Of a DNA stretch of 64,000 nt, positions 15,875-24,978 are shown piece after piece. The notes under the pieces were generated by a model. It was not told the DNA's origin and made no database searches. It saw only the letters and a list, made by a program, of their open reading frames with translations. Position numbers and translations under genes: made by a program. The stretch's first letter is position 1, and the number at the start of each line of letters is the position of its first letter. This DNA comes from Inquilinus sp. Marseille-Q2685. Its GTDB lineage: Bacteria; Pseudomonadota; Alphaproteobacteria; DSM-16000; Inquilinaceae. The DNA is taken from the NCBI RefSeq assembly GCF_916619195.1, contig NZ_CAKAKL010000002.1:1304001-1368000 (forward strand). Direction: 5' to 3'.

Positions 15875-17116
15875 GTGACGTCCTTCTCGGCGATCCGGCT
15901 GCCCAAGGAGATCCTGTTCGGCAAGGGCCAGCGCGGCGCCCTGCCCGCGGTCGCCGGCCGCCTGGGGCGCCGGGCGCTGATCTGCACCGACGAGCGCCTC
16001 GCCACGTCATCCGATTTCGAGCGGATGCTCGACGGCCTGCGCGCGGCCGGCCTTGACGTCCATGTCCATGGCCGCGTGCAGCCGGACGTGCCGCGCGACA
16101 GCGCCGCCGACTGCGCCGAGGAGGCGCGCGGCTTCGCGCCCGACCTCGTCATCGGCATCGGCGGCGGCAGCTGCCTCGACATGGCGAAATGCGCCGCCCT
16201 GCTGCTCACCCATGGCGGCCGGCTGCCGGACTATTACGGCGAGTTCAAGGTGCCGGGGCCGGTTCTGCCGGTCGTCGCCGTTCCCACCACCGCGGGAACC
16301 GGCTCGGAAGCGACCCCGGTCGCCGTGATCTCCGACCCGGACCGTATGCTGAAGGTCGGCATCTCGAGCCCGTACCTCATTCCCGCCGCGGCCGTCTGCG
16401 ACCCCGACCTCACCCTCTCCTGCCCGTCCGCCCTGACCGCGGTCGCCGGCGCCGATGCGCTGACCCACGCCATCGAGGCGTTCACGGCAGGCCGGCGCCA
16501 GCCTTCGGCGGCGCTCGCGCAGCAACACGTCTTCATCGGCAAGAGCGCGCTGACCGACCATTTCGCGCTCCTCGCCATCCGGCTGCTCGGGCGCGGCCTC
16601 GAACGCGCCTGGCGCGACGGGACGGACGAGGAGGCGAGGGCGGAGGTGATGCTGGCGGCGCTGGCCGCGGGCTGCGCCTTCGGCACGGCGGGCACGGCGG
16701 CGGCACATGCCATCCAGTACCCCGTCGGCGCCCTGACCCACACGCCCCACGGCCTCGGCGTCGCGACCGCCCTGCCTTATGTGATGCGCTTCAACCGCGC
16801 CGCGGCGCTGGAGGAGATGGCGGAGATCGCCATCGCACTCGGGGTCGACGGTGGCCGCACCGCCCGCGCGGCGCTGGCCGACGCCGCCATCGACGAGGTG
16901 ACGCGGCTGCTGCGCGCCATCGGCATCACGCCGACGCTCGCCGGCCTCGGGCTGCCCGCCGACAAGCTGGACTGGACCGCCGAGCAGGCGGTCGGCATCG
17001 AGCGCCTGATCAAGAACAATCCGCGCCCGATCGGGCCCGCCGAGATGCGCCGCCTGGTCGATGCCGCCTATCGCGGCGACCTGGACGCGGCGGCAGCCGA
17101 CTCCGTCCTCGAATAA
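15875..17116 (+). CDS. iron-containing (type III) alcohol dehydrogenase
   Basis: 413 residues from the GTG at 15875, preferred because GGAG lies six bases upstream; an ATG at 15863 lacks a ribosome site. The NAD-binding motif GGGSCLDMAK (about 96-105) and PTTAGTGSEAT are typical. All four Fe ligands are visible: Asp194 and His198 in GADALTHAIE, His278 in AAHAIQYP, His292 in THTPHGLG. The reaction is NAD(P)-dependent oxidation of an alcohol. The next gene, 11 bases on, is a succinate-semialdehyde-type aldehyde dehydrogenase, so an alcohol-to-aldehyde-to-acid route such as 4-hydroxybutyrate to succinate is plausible (inference). Confidence 0.88.
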   Translation: MTSFSAIRLPKEILFGKGQRGALPAVAGRLGRRALICTDERLATSSDFERMLDGLRAAGLDVHVHGRVQPDVPRDSAADCAEEARGFAPDLVIGIGGGSCLDMAKCAALLLTHGGRLPDYYGEFKVPGPVLPVVAVPTTAGTGSEATPVAVISDPDRMLKVGISSPYLIPAAAVCDPDLTLSCPSALTAVAGADALTHAIEAFTAGRRQPSAALAQQHVFIGKSALTDHFALLAIRLLGRGLERAWRDGTDEEARAEVMLAALAAGCAFGTAGTAAAHAIQYPVGALTHTPHGLGVATALPYVMRFNRAAALEEMAEIAIALGVDGGRTARAALADAAIDEVTRLLRAIGITPTLAGLGLPADKLDWTAEQAVGIERLIKNNPRPIGPAEMRRLVDAAYRGDLDAAAADSVLE

Positions 17117-17127
17117 GGGATCCGGCC

Positions 17128-18621
17128 ATGACCCTGGCAACGCCGCTGGCGCCCGCGCCCCCCTCCTCCGCATCGGGCCTCGATCCGGCGGGTTGCGCCC
17201 GCGGCCTCTTCATCGGCGGCGAATGGCTGTGGCCGGCGGGCCGCAAGCCGATCTCCGTCATCGATCCGTCGACCGAACAGCTGCTGGCCGAGGTGCCGGA
17301 CGCGTCAGTCGAGGATGCGGCGGCGGCGGTCGAGGCGGCCGCGCAGGCGGCCGGGGCCTGGCGCGCGACGCCGCCGCGCCGGCGGTCGGAGATCCTGCGC
17401 CGCTGCTTCGAGCTGATGAGCGAGCGCGCCGAGGACCTGGCGCGGCTGATCGCGCTGGAGAACGGCAAGGCCCTGCGCGACGCGCGCGGCGAGGTCGCCT
17501 ATGCCGCCGACTTCTTCCGCTGGAACGCGGAAGAGGCGGTGCGCATCTGCGGCGACTTCATGCTCTCCCCCACCGGGGCGAACTACATCGTCGTCGATTA
17601 CGAGCCGGTCGGCATCTGCGTGCTGGTCACGCCCTGGAACTTCCCGGCGGCGATGGCCACCCGCAAGATCGCGCCGGCGCTCGCCGCCGGCTGCACCGTG
17701 GTGCTGAAGCCGGCCAGCGAGACGCCGCTGACCGCCTATGCGCTCGCGGCCCTCTGTGCCGAGGCCGGCGTGCCGCCGGGCGTCGTCAACGTGCTGACCA
17801 CCTCCGCCCCCGGCCCGGTGACGGCGGCGATCCTGGCGGATCCCCGGGTGCGGAAGCTGTCCTTCACCGGTTCCACCCAGATCGGCCGGGTGCTGCTCGC
17901 CGAGGCGGCGAAGCATGTGGTGAGCTGCTCGATGGAGCTCGGCGGCAACGCGCCGCTGATCGTCTTCGACGACGCCGATCTGGAGCTGGCGCTCGACGGC
18001 GCCATGCTGGCCAAGATGCGCAATGGCGGCGAGGCCTGCACCGCCGCCAATCGTCTCTATGTGCAATCCGGCCTCTACGACCGGTTCGCGGCGGAGCTGG
18101 CGGCGCGGATGGCGGCGCTGAAGGTCGGCCCCGGGACCGATCCCGCCACCGAATGTGGCCCGATGATCAACCCGGCCGCGGTCGGCAAGATCGAGCGGCT
18201 GGTGGACGACGCGCTGTCGCGCGGCGCCCGGCTGCTCTGCGGCGGAAGACGGCCGGAGGGCCCCGGCTACTTCTATCCCCCGACCGTGCTGGACGGCGTC
18301 CCGGCCGAGGCCGCCATGGCGCGGGAGGAGATCTTCGGGCCGGTCGCCGCGCTCAGCCACTTCGAGACCGAGGACGAGGCCGTCGCCCTGGCCAACGCGA
18401 CCGAATACGGCCTGGCCGCCTATGTCTTCACCCGCGACCTGGCGCGCGGGCTGCGGGTCTGCCGCCGGCTGGAGACCGGCATGGTCGGTCTCAACCGCGG
18501 GCTGGTCTCCGACCCGGCGGCGCCGTTCGGCGGCACCAAGCAGAGCGGGCTCGGCCGCGAGGGCGGCGCGCAGGGCGTGCTGGAATTCCTCGAGGCCAAG
18601 TACATCGCGACGCGGCTCTAA
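17128..18621 (+). CDS. NAD(P)-dependent aldehyde dehydrogenase (succinate-semialdehyde dehydrogenase-like)
   Basis: 497 residues. Key residues are present: Asn171 in TPWNFP, Lys194 in LKPASETP, Glu270 in MELGGNAP, catalytic Cys304 in GGEACTAANR. The FTGSTQIGR motif and the C-terminal FGGTKQSGLGREGG are those of the GabD/SSADH branch. It oxidises an aldehyde to the acid. The start ATG at 17128 follows the dehydrogenase stop by 11 bases, so the pair is an operon controlled from the palindromic divergent promoter. SSADH-like enzymes also act on related semialdehydes, including alpha-ketoglutarate semialdehyde, so the substrate is open. Confidence 0.87.
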   Translation: MTLATPLAPAPPSSASGLDPAGCARGLFIGGEWLWPAGRKPISVIDPSTEQLLAEVPDASVEDAAAAVEAAAQAAGAWRATPPRRRSEILRRCFELMSERAEDLARLIALENGKALRDARGEVAYAADFFRWNAEEAVRICGDFMLSPTGANYIVVDYEPVGICVLVTPWNFPAAMATRKIAPALAAGCTVVLKPASETPLTAYALAALCAEAGVPPGVVNVLTTSAPGPVTAAILADPRVRKLSFTGSTQIGRVLLAEAAKHVVSCSMELGGNAPLIVFDDADLELALDGAMLAKMRNGGEACTAANRLYVQSGLYDRFAAELAARMAALKVGPGTDPATECGPMINPAAVGKIERLVDDALSRGARLLCGGRRPEGPGYFYPPTVLDGVPAEAAMAREEIFGPVAALSHFETEDEAVALANATEYGLAAYVFTRDLARGLRVCRRLETGMVGLNRGLVSDPAAPFGGTKQSGLGREGGAQGVLEFLEAKYIATRL

Positions 18622-18800
18622 CCGGCCGGACCGGTGGTCCGTCTTCGATCTGGCCGGCCTGGCGCGTCCGTCGTTTAATGTGGGGAATCCGGGGGCGCGG
18701 CTCGAGGTCGCGGCCGAAGCCCCCGGACAGGGTCGAGCCGCTGACCGGGCAAACCGGCAGTCAAGACAAGGCCTGCGACGTCAGATCTGGGGAGGATCCG

Positions 18801-19847
18801 ATGGCCAACACCTATCCCAAGCTGCACAACGCGGCCTGGCCCGGCATCGTCGGCAAGGGCGGCGATTCCGAGCCGATCATCCCGCTCGACACGCTGCTGC
18901 GCCTGACCGCCGAGGCCGAGGTCGATGGCGTCAAATTCGACGGCATCGACCTGTTCATCACCGATCCGCATATGTCGATCGACAGCGACGAGGACGCGGT
19001 CAAGCGGATGGCCGACCATATCGCCGGCTACGGGCTGAAGGTCGGCTCCTTCGTCGCGCCGATCTGGGGCGGCGCCGGCGGCGGATCGGCCATGGGCTCG
19101 GCCGACGACCGCAAGCGCTTCGTCGAGCAGGTCCGGAAAGCCTGCGCCATCGGGCGGCAGATGCGCGAACTGGGCATCCGGCCCACCGGCGGCATCCGGA
19201 TCGACTCCTCGACCGGCGTCGAGGCCTGGTGCCAGGATCCGGAGGGCAACACCCGGCTGATCGCGCAGACCTTCCGCGAAGCCGCCGAGATCGCCGAGGA
19301 CCATGGCGAATTCCTGGTCGCCGAGGGCGAGATCTGCTGGGGCGGCATGCATTCCTGGCGCGAGATGGTGAAGCTGCTCGAGCTCGTCGACCGCCCGGGG
19401 GTGGTGGGCTACCAGGCCGACATGGCGCATTCGATGCTCTACACGCTGGGGTACAACGCCGAGCAGGACCGCATCCTGCCGAGGGATTTCGACTGGTCCG
19501 ATCAGGCGACGCTCGACGCCGCCTACCGGACGGTGGCCGATGCCCTCCGCCCCTGGACCATGGATTTCCACGTCGCCCAGAATGACGGCACCGTCTTCGG
19601 CTCCGGCGACCACGAGAAGACCGGCCGCCACTGCCAGGTCACGGACCCGAACGGCCGGCTCGATATCGTCAAGCATGCCGGCTACTGGCTGCGCGACGGC
19701 GACAGCACCCTGACCAGGAGGATGCGCCATATCTGCTGGGACGGCTGCATGTTCCCGAATGCGGTGATGGAGGACCAGAACACCTGGAACGCCGTTCTCG
19801 GCGCCATGATCAAGGTGCGCGACGCCCATGGCTGGCGCGAAGACTGA
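18801..19847 (+). CDS. sugar phosphate isomerase/epimerase family protein (xylose isomerase-like TIM barrel)
   Basis: 348 residues. The ATG at 18801 follows a strong GGGGAGGA ribosome site. The fold is suggested by the pattern of metal-site residues at strand ends: Glu in [12 protein letters not shown], Asp/His in [10 protein letters not shown], His in [10 protein letters not shown], with [12 protein letters not shown] near the start. Length is longer than simple hydroxypyruvate isomerases. A Gfo/Idh/MocA dehydrogenase follows 16 bases downstream, a pairing frequent in inositol, aminosugar and keto-sugar catabolism. The 179-base gap before it contains no gene. Exact substrate unknown. Confidence 0.78.
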   Translation: MANTYPKLHNAAWPGIVGKGGDSEPIIPLDTLLRLTAEAEVDGVKFDGIDLFITDPHMSIDSDEDAVKRMADHIAGYGLKVGSFVAPIWGGAGGGSAMGSADDRKRFVEQVRKACAIGRQMRELGIRPTGGIRIDSSTGVEAWCQDPEGNTRLIAQTFREAAEIAEDHGEFLVAEGEICWGGMHSWREMVKLLELVDRPGVVGYQADMAHSMLYTLGYNAEQDRILPRDFDWSDQATLDAAYRTVADALRPWTMDFHVAQNDGTVFGSGDHEKTGRHCQVTDPNGRLDIVKHAGYWLRDGDSTLTRRMRHICWDGCMFPNAVMEDQNTWNAVLGAMIKVRDAHGWRED

Positions 19848-19863
19848 GGCGGAAGGACCAACG

Positions 19864-21084
19864 ATGGCCAAGACACTCAATGTCGGCATGGTCGGCTACG
19901 GCTTCATGGCGCGGGCCCATTCCAATGCCTGGGGCAAGATCTCGCAGTTCTTCGACACCGGCCACCGGCCGGTCCTGAAGGCGGTCGCCGCCCGCAACGG
20001 CGAGAAGGCCAAGGCCTTCGCGCAGACCTGGGGCTATGAGGGCGTCGAGAGCGACTGGCGCAGGCTGGTGGAGCGCAAGGATATCGACGTGATCGACATC
20101 TGCACGCCGAACGACAGCCATGCCGAGATCGCGATCGCGGCGGCCGAGGCCGGCAAGATGGTCACCTGCGAGAAGCCGCTGGCCCGCAGCGCCGCCGAGG
20201 GGCTGCCGATGGTGCAGGCGGTCGAGACGGCGGGCGTGCCGAACATGGTCTGGTACAATTACCGCCGCGTGCCGGCGGTCAGCCTGATCAAGCAGGTCGT
20301 CGACCAGGGGCTGCTGGGCAGGATCTATCACTACCGCGCCAAGTTCCTGCAGGACTGGACCATCTCGCCCGACGTGCCGCAGGGCGGCGCCGGGACATGG
20401 CGGCTCGATGTCGACGCGGCCGGGTCGGGCGTGACCGGCGACCTGCTGGCGCACTGCATCGACACGGCGATCTGGATCAACGGCTCGATCCGAAGCCTGA
20501 CCGCCATGACCGAAACCTTCGTCAAGCGGCGCAAGCACGCGCTGACCGGCAAGGTTCAGGCGGTCGGCATCGACGATGCGGCGGCGGTGCTGGCCCGTTT
20601 CTCGAACGGCTCGCTCGGCACCTTCGAATCCACCCGCTACGCGCGCGGGCACAAGGCCGCCTACACGCTGGAGATCAACGGCGAGAAGGGCTCCTTCGCC
20701 TGGGACCTGCACGACCTCAACCGCGTCGCCTGGTTCGACCACCGCACGCCCGGCGTGCTGCGCGGCTGGACCTCGATCCTGGTCACGGACGGCGAGCACC
20801 CCTATCTCGGCAAATGGTGGGTGCCGGGGCTCATCATCGGCTACGAGCATTCCTTCGTGCATCAGGTCGCCGATTTCCTGCATGGCCTGGCCGACGGCAA
20901 GCCGGCCGCGCCGACCTTCCGCGACGCGCTGGAGACGACGGTCGTCTGCGACGCCATCATCGCGTCGGGCAGAGCGGGCACATGGATCGATGTCGAGACG
21001 CCCAGGCCAACCAAGGCGCGGAAGACCAGGGCAATGAAGCCAGGCGTCGCTTCCAAGGCGCTCGACAGCAGAGCCAAGGCGTGA
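19864..21084 (+). CDS. Gfo/Idh/MocA family NAD(P)-dependent oxidoreductase
   Basis: 406 residues. Residues 6-20 carry the dinucleotide motif [25 protein letters not shown] near residue 104 holds the conserved EKP lysine; a Tyr-rich active-site strand and [13 protein letters not shown] (Asp/His pair of the substrate site) follow. The last 25 residues are a basic tail ([11 protein letters not shown]). Such enzymes oxidise a hydroxyl of a sugar or cyclitol. Encoded directly after the TIM-barrel isomerase, so the two probably act in sequence on the same sugar. Confidence 0.87.
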   Translation: MAKTLNVGMVGYGFMARAHSNAWGKISQFFDTGHRPVLKAVAARNGEKAKAFAQTWGYEGVESDWRRLVERKDIDVIDICTPNDSHAEIAIAAAEAGKMVTCEKPLARSAAEGLPMVQAVETAGVPNMVWYNYRRVPAVSLIKQVVDQGLLGRIYHYRAKFLQDWTISPDVPQGGAGTWRLDVDAAGSGVTGDLLAHCIDTAIWINGSIRSLTAMTETFVKRRKHALTGKVQAVGIDDAAAVLARFSNGSLGTFESTRYARGHKAAYTLEINGEKGSFAWDLHDLNRVAWFDHRTPGVLRGWTSILVTDGEHPYLGKWWVPGLIIGYEHSFVHQVADFLHGLADGKPAAPTFRDALETTVVCDAIIASGRAGTWIDVETPRPTKARKTRAMKPGVASKALDSRAKA

Positions 21085-21431
21085 CTGGACGGTCCCCGCG
21101 CTTTTCGGCCGGCCTGCCAGGAGGGTCGAGCCAAAGCCGCCATGCGGCAGCCTTCGTGATAACAAAGGTGGTTGCGGGACGCGCAGGCGACGGGACGCGC
21201 CCATCGCCTGTCGGTCTGGTTGCCCGACACTGCCGAAGCGCGAATCCATCCGTCGCGCATGGATGCGAGAGTAGGACGATGATCTGTTGGATAGGTGCCG
21301 ACGTCGCCGCTATCAGACTCGGCCTTGCGCTATGCAGGTCGACCTCTATCGGAGAGGCGCACCATCGCGGCTCATCATTAAGCCACAGAGCACATCATCG
21401 CTCATCTCTTTCTAGACATACTCTAGAGAGA
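21085..21431. other. 347-base intergenic region, no gene seen
   Basis: Between the oxidoreductase and the 3' end of tRNA-Glu. The part nearest the tRNA is AT-richer than its surroundings (28 G+C in 60 bases at 21361-21420 by hand count). No supported reading frame or RNA gene was found. A weak interrupted inverted repeat built on TCTAGA lies at about 21406-21430, just past the tRNA 3' end, without a T-run. DNA next to tRNA genes is a common landing site for integrated elements, but no attachment repeat or integrase is visible here. Confidence 0.4.
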
Positions 21432-21507
21432 TGGCGTCCCCTAGGGGATTCGAACCCCTGTTACCGCCGTGAGAGGGCGGTGTCCTAGGCCTCTAGACGA
21501 AGGGGAC
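21432..21507 (-). tRNA. tRNA-Glu (anticodon CTC)
   Basis: Read on the minus strand, the 76-nt gene runs from GTCCCCTTCGTCTAGAGG to an encoded CCA. The acceptor stem GTCCCC pairs with GGGGAC, the anticodon arm CCGCC-CTCTCAC-GGCGG shows CTC in the loop, and the T arm AGGGG-TTCGAAT-CCCCT is perfect. The D-arm sequence is the usual tRNA-Glu type. The CCA end is genomically encoded. Confidence 0.96.
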
Positions 21508-21522
21508 TGAGGCGCGGGCCCG

Positions 21523-21551
21523 GATATAGGGGAGCCCGCGCGCCGACGCAA
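21523..21551 (-). promoter_or_regulatory. probable promoter of tRNA-Glu
   Basis: On the minus strand a -35 element TTGCGT (21546-21551) is followed after 17 bases by a -10 element TATATC (21523-21528). Transcription would start about 8-10 bases before the mature tRNA 5' end at 21507. The -35 overlaps the plus-strand terminator stem. Called by eye. Confidence 0.5.
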
Positions 21552-21571
21552 GACATTTCCGTCGGTTTTTT
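21543..21571 (+). terminator. Rho-independent terminator, plus strand
   Basis: Stem CCGACG / CGTCGG (21543-21548 and 21560-21565) with an 11-base loop, followed by six T's (21566-21571). It faces transcripts coming from the left, so it would end the sugar-catabolism operon after antisense reading through the tRNA gene, and shield the convergent threonine aldolase gene. Confidence 0.65.
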
Positions 21572-21578
21572 GACAGCC

Positions 21579-22640
21579 CTATCCGGCCGCTGCCGCAGCA
21601 CCGGGCGCGAGGCAGCGCCGCGCCCGCTCCAGCACCGTCTCGACCGTTGCCGCATCAGTGTCGAAGGCGCCGACGAAGCGCCAGACCTCGCCCTCCCAAT
21701 GCGCCGCGACCACGCCCTGGCGCTTCAACCCCTCGGCCAGCGCCGCCGGCAGGCGGACGAACACCTCGTTGGCCTCGACCGGGTGCTCCAGCGTCACGCC
21801 CGGCAAGGCCTGCAGCCCCTCGGCCAGCTGCCGCGCCCGGGTGTTCGCGTTGCGCGCCAAGCGCAGCCACAGCCCGTCGGCCAGATAGGCCTCGAGCTGG
21901 GCCGAGACGAATCGCATCTTCGACAGCAGGTGCCCGGCGCGCTTGCGGCGGAAGGCGAAATCCGCCGCCTTGTCCGGGTCGAAGAACACCACCGCCTCGG
22001 CCATCACACAGCCGTTCTTGGTGCCGCCGAAGGACAGCACGTCGACGCCGGCCTTCCAGGTCAGCTCGGCCGGCGAGCAGCCCTGCGCCGCCAGGGCATT
22101 GGCAAAGCGCGAGCCGTCCATGTGCACCGCCAGGCCCCAGCGCCGCACCGCCTCGGTCAGCGCGCCGATCTCGGCCGGGCTGTAGACGGTGCCGGCCTCG
22201 GTCGCCTGCGACAGGCTGAGCATCGCCGGCTGGCTGCGGTGCACGTCGCCGCGCCAATCCGTCGGGAAGACGGCCTCCAGCATCGCCGGGGTCAGCTTGC
22301 CGTGCGCGCCCTCGGCCAGCATCAGCTTGGCGCCATGAGTGTAGAATTCCGGCGCGCCGCATTCGTCGACCGCGACATGCGCCTCACGGTGGCACAGCAC
22401 CGCGCCATAAGGCGGGGTGAAGGTGGCCAGGGCCAGGGCGTTGGCCGCCGTGCCGGTCGGCACCGGAAAAGCGGCGACGCGGCGCTCGAACACCTCCGAC
22501 AGGCGGTCCTGCAGCCGGGCGGTGACCTCGTCGCCGCCATAGGAGGGCACGCGCCCATCGGCGGCGCCGGCGATCGCCGCCAGGATCTCGGGCGCGGCGC
22601 CGGCGACGTTGTCGCTGGCGAGGTTGATCACGTCGGTCAT
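21579..22640 (-). CDS. low-specificity L-threonine aldolase
   Basis: 353 residues, PLP-dependent fold type I. Lys208 in SFGGTKNG is the expected Schiff-base lysine; Asp175 in AVHMDGSRFAN binds the cofactor ring; SDNVAG at the N-terminus and YGGDEVT are family motifs. It cleaves L-threonine/L-allo-threonine to glycine and acetaldehyde. The ATG at 22638-22640 lies 14 bases after the stop of the small anchored protein gene on the same strand, so the two may be co-transcribed. Confidence 0.9.
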   Translation of the reverse strand: MTDVINLASDNVAGAAPEILAAIAGAADGRVPSYGGDEVTARLQDRLSEVFERRVAAFPVPTGTAANALALATFTPPYGAVLCHREAHVAVDECGAPEFYTHGAKLMLAEGAHGKLTPAMLEAVFPTDWRGDVHRSQPAMLSLSQATEAGTVYSPAEIGALTEAVRRWGLAVHMDGSRFANALAAQGCSPAELTWKAGVDVLSFGGTKNGCVMAEAVVFFDPDKAADFAFRRKRAGHLLSKMRFVSAQLEAYLADGLWLRLARNANTRARQLAEGLQALPGVTLEHPVEANEVFVRLPAALAEGLKRQGVVAAHWEGEVWRFVGAFDTDAATVETVLERARRCLAPGAAAAAG

Positions 22641-22654
22641 GCCGAATCTTCCGG

Positions 22655-22960
22655 TTACGGGGCGGTGGTCAGAAGGGTCGCGGCGGCGCCGGTGCGCGGG
22701 TCGATGCTGCGCAGCTCCTGCCCGCCGCCGGGCAGTGTGATCAGGATCACTGCGCGATCGCCCGCGACGGCGATGCTGGTGATGCGGCTGCCGGCGGGCA
22801 GCGCGGACGGCGCGGCGGCGGTCGCCGGCGTCGTGGCGGGAACAGCGGCGGTCGGTGCCGGGGCGGACCCCGGGGCGAAGAAGCGGCGGCCCAATTCCCC
22901 GACGACGACGGCAGCGAGCAGGATGATGACCACAAGCATCGCCCAAACGGTTATCTTCAC
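22655..22960 (-). CDS. small membrane-anchored protein, function unknown
   Basis: About 101 residues from a GTG at 22958-22960, avoiding overlap with the divergent rluD start; an in-frame GTG at 22997-22999 would add 13 residues. One membrane helix (VWAMLVVIILLAAVVVGELG), then an Ala/Pro/Thr-rich linker, then a compact segment (GSRITSIAVAGDRAVILITL) ending in TLLTTAP. No family recognised; the last part resembles the short beta segment of WD40/PQQ-like surface proteins but is too short to call. Upstream of, and probably co-expressed with, threonine aldolase. Confidence 0.55.
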   Translation of the reverse strand: MKITVWAMLVVIILLAAVVVGELGRRFFAPGSAPAPTAAVPATTPATAAAPSALPAGSRITSIAVAGDRAVILITLPGGGQELRSIDPRTGAAATLLTTAP

Positions 22961-22968
22961 CGCTCGCA

Positions 22969-23988
22969 ATGACCCAGCTTCCAGACGCACCCGTCTCACC
23001 CCTTTCCAGCGACGGGACGATTCCCGTCATTATCGGTCCGGACGCCGCCGGCCAGCGGCTGGACCGCGCCCTGGCCGCCGCGGTTCCGGACCTGTCTCGG
23101 TCACGGCTGCAGGCGCTGATCGCCACGGGCTGCGTGCGGGAGGGCGAGCGGACAGTAGAAGACGCCTCGGTCAAGGTCAAACCCGGCCAGCGCTTCGAAA
23201 TCCGCGTGCCGCCGCCGGTTCCGGCGGAGCCCGAGCCGCAGGCGATCGGGCTTGATATCGTGTACGAGGATTCCCATCTTATCGTCATCGACAAGCCGGC
23301 CGGGCTGGTGGTCCACCCCGCGGCCGGCAATCCCGATGGCACCCTGGTCAACGCCCTGCTCGCCCATTGCGGCGCGCAGCTGTCCGGCATCGGCGGCGTC
23401 GCCCGCCCGGGCATCGTCCACCGGCTGGACAAGGAGACCAGCGGGCTGATGGTGGTGGCCAAGACCGACGCCGCCCACAAGGCGCTGTCGGCCCAGTTCG
23501 CGGACCGCACCCTGTCGCGCACCTATCTCGCCCTGGTCTGGGGCCGGCCGAGTCCCTCGGCCGGGACCATCGAGGGCGCGATCGGCCGCGACCCGCGGAA
23601 CCGGCAGCGCATGGCTCTCGTTAAGGCTGGAGGCAAGCCGGCGCGCACCCACTACCGCGTGCTGCGCCCGGCCGGGGCCGAGGCCAGCCTGATCGCCTGC
23701 AAGCTGGACACCGGGCGGACCCACCAGATCCGGGTCCACCTGACCTCGATCGGCCATCCGCTGATCGGCGATCCGGTCTATGGCCGACGCCCGCGCTCGG
23801 CTATCGGGCCCAAGTCGGCCGGAAACGATACGGCGCGCAGCTTTCCGCGGCAGGCGCTGCATGCGGCGAAGCTGCGCTTCCGCCATCCGGCGGATCAACG
23901 TGAACTCGAATTCACGAGGCCTCTGCCGGGAGACATGCGACATTTGCTCGTCTCCCTCGCAGGGGAAGACCGTATACCCGAGTACTGA
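22969..23988 (+). CDS. rluD: 23S rRNA pseudouridine synthase, RluD family
   Basis: 339 residues. An S4 RNA-binding domain occupies about 27-85 (GQRLDRALAAAVPDLSRSRLQ), followed by the catalytic domain with GIVHRLDKETSGLMVVAKT, where Asp154 is the nucleophile, and later TGRTHQIRVHL. It isomerises uridines of 23S rRNA helix 69 in RluD orthologs. The gene precedes rpoH by 87 bases, a conserved alphaproteobacterial pairing. The start is within nine bases of the divergent small-protein gene. Confidence 0.92.
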   Translation: MTQLPDAPVSPLSSDGTIPVIIGPDAAGQRLDRALAAAVPDLSRSRLQALIATGCVREGERTVEDASVKVKPGQRFEIRVPPPVPAEPEPQAIGLDIVYEDSHLIVIDKPAGLVVHPAAGNPDGTLVNALLAHCGAQLSGIGGVARPGIVHRLDKETSGLMVVAKTDAAHKALSAQFADRTLSRTYLALVWGRPSPSAGTIEGAIGRDPRNRQRMALVKAGGKPARTHYRVLRPAGAEASLIACKLDTGRTHQIRVHLTSIGHPLIGDPVYGRRPRSAIGPKSAGNDTARSFPRQALHAAKLRFRHPADQRELEFTRPLPGDMRHLLVSLAGEDRIPEY

Positions 23989-23998
23989 AGTCGGGTAT
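23974..23998 (+). other. hairpin spanning the rluD stop codon, upstream of rpoH
   Basis: ATACCCGA (23974-23981) and TCGGGTAT (23991-23998) are perfect complements around a 9-base loop that holds the rluD TGA. No T-run follows. It could be a weak terminator, an mRNA-stability element, or part of the rpoH leader; it ends 77 bases before the rpoH start. Confidence 0.4.
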
Positions 23999-24075
23999 TA
24001 TGAATCGGTCCGGATGAGTCATCCGGAAGGGCGCCCGCCTCCCAAGGGCCGGGCGCCGGAGAGGGAGCAAGATTG

Positions 24076-24957
24076 ATGGCACAAGCAAGCCTGCCCGTCC
24101 TGGGGTCCGAATCCAACCTGAGCCGCTACCTGCAGGAAATCCGTCAGTTTCCGATGCTGGAGCCGCAGGAGGAGTTCATGCTCGCCAAGGCGTGGCGGGA
24201 GCATGGCGATACCGAAGCGGCGCACCGGCTGGTGACGAGCCATCTGCGGCTGGTCGCCAAGATCGCGATGGGCTACCGCGGCTACGGCCTGCCGATCTCG
24301 GAGCTGATCTCCGAGGGCAATGTCGGCATGATGCAGGCGGTCAAGCGGTTCGATCCGGACCGCGGCTTCCGCTTGGCCACCTACGCCATGTGGTGGATCC
24401 GCGCCGCCATCCAGGAATACATCCTGCACAGCTGGTCGCTGGTGAAGATGGGCACCACGGCGGCGCAGAAGAAGCTGTTCTTCAACCTGCGCAAGCTGAA
24501 GGGCCAGCTGCAGGCGATCGAGGACGGCGACCTGAAGCCGGAGACGGTGACCAAGATCGCCACCGAGCTGTCGGTGCCGGAGCAGGACGTGATCTCGATG
24601 AACCGCCGCTTGGCCGCGCCGGACCATTCGCTGAACGCGCCGCTGCGCGTCGACGGCGAAGGCGAGTGGCAGGACTGGCTGGTCGACGAGCGCGACAGCC
24701 AGGAGGTGATGCTCGCCGACCGGCAGGAGCTCGGCAAGCGCCGGCAGCTGCTGAAGGATGCGATGTCGCATCTGAACGACCGTGAGCGCCGCATCCTGAG
24801 CGAGCGCCGGCTGCGCGACGAGCCGACCACGCTGGAGGATCTGAGCCAGGAATACGGCATCAGCCGCGAGCGGGTGCGCCAGATCGAGGTGCGCGCCTTC
24901 GAGAAGCTGCAAAAGGCGATCCGCAACGCCGCGGTCGAGGCCAAGCTGGCCCACTGA
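24076..24957 (+). CDS. rpoH: RNA polymerase heat-shock sigma factor RpoH (sigma-32)
   Basis: 293 residues. Region 2 shows EGNVGMMQAVKRFDPDRGFR and ATYAMWWIRAAIQEY; the diagnostic RpoH box QKKLFFNLRKLK follows; region 4 ends with the helix-turn-helix GISRERVRQIEVRAFEKLQ. It directs transcription of chaperone and protease genes. The ATG at 24076 has GAGGGAG upstream; the codon just before it is TTG in frame but not needed. A clear Rho-independent terminator lies right after the gene. Confidence 0.96.
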   Translation: MAQASLPVLGSESNLSRYLQEIRQFPMLEPQEEFMLAKAWREHGDTEAAHRLVTSHLRLVAKIAMGYRGYGLPISELISEGNVGMMQAVKRFDPDRGFRLATYAMWWIRAAIQEYILHSWSLVKMGTTAAQKKLFFNLRKLKGQLQAIEDGDLKPETVTKIATELSVPEQDVISMNRRLAAPDHSLNAPLRVDGEGEWQDWLVDERDSQEVMLADRQELGKRRQLLKDAMSHLNDRERRILSERRLRDEPTTLEDLSQEYGISRERVRQIEVRAFEKLQKAIRNAAVEAKLAH

Positions 24958-24978
24958 TCGGGCAACCGATGAACCGAG

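Noticed and set aside
21400-21507. tRNA-Glu as an integration site for a mobile element
   Set aside because: No integrase, no repeated tRNA 3' end and no phage-type gene found nearby.
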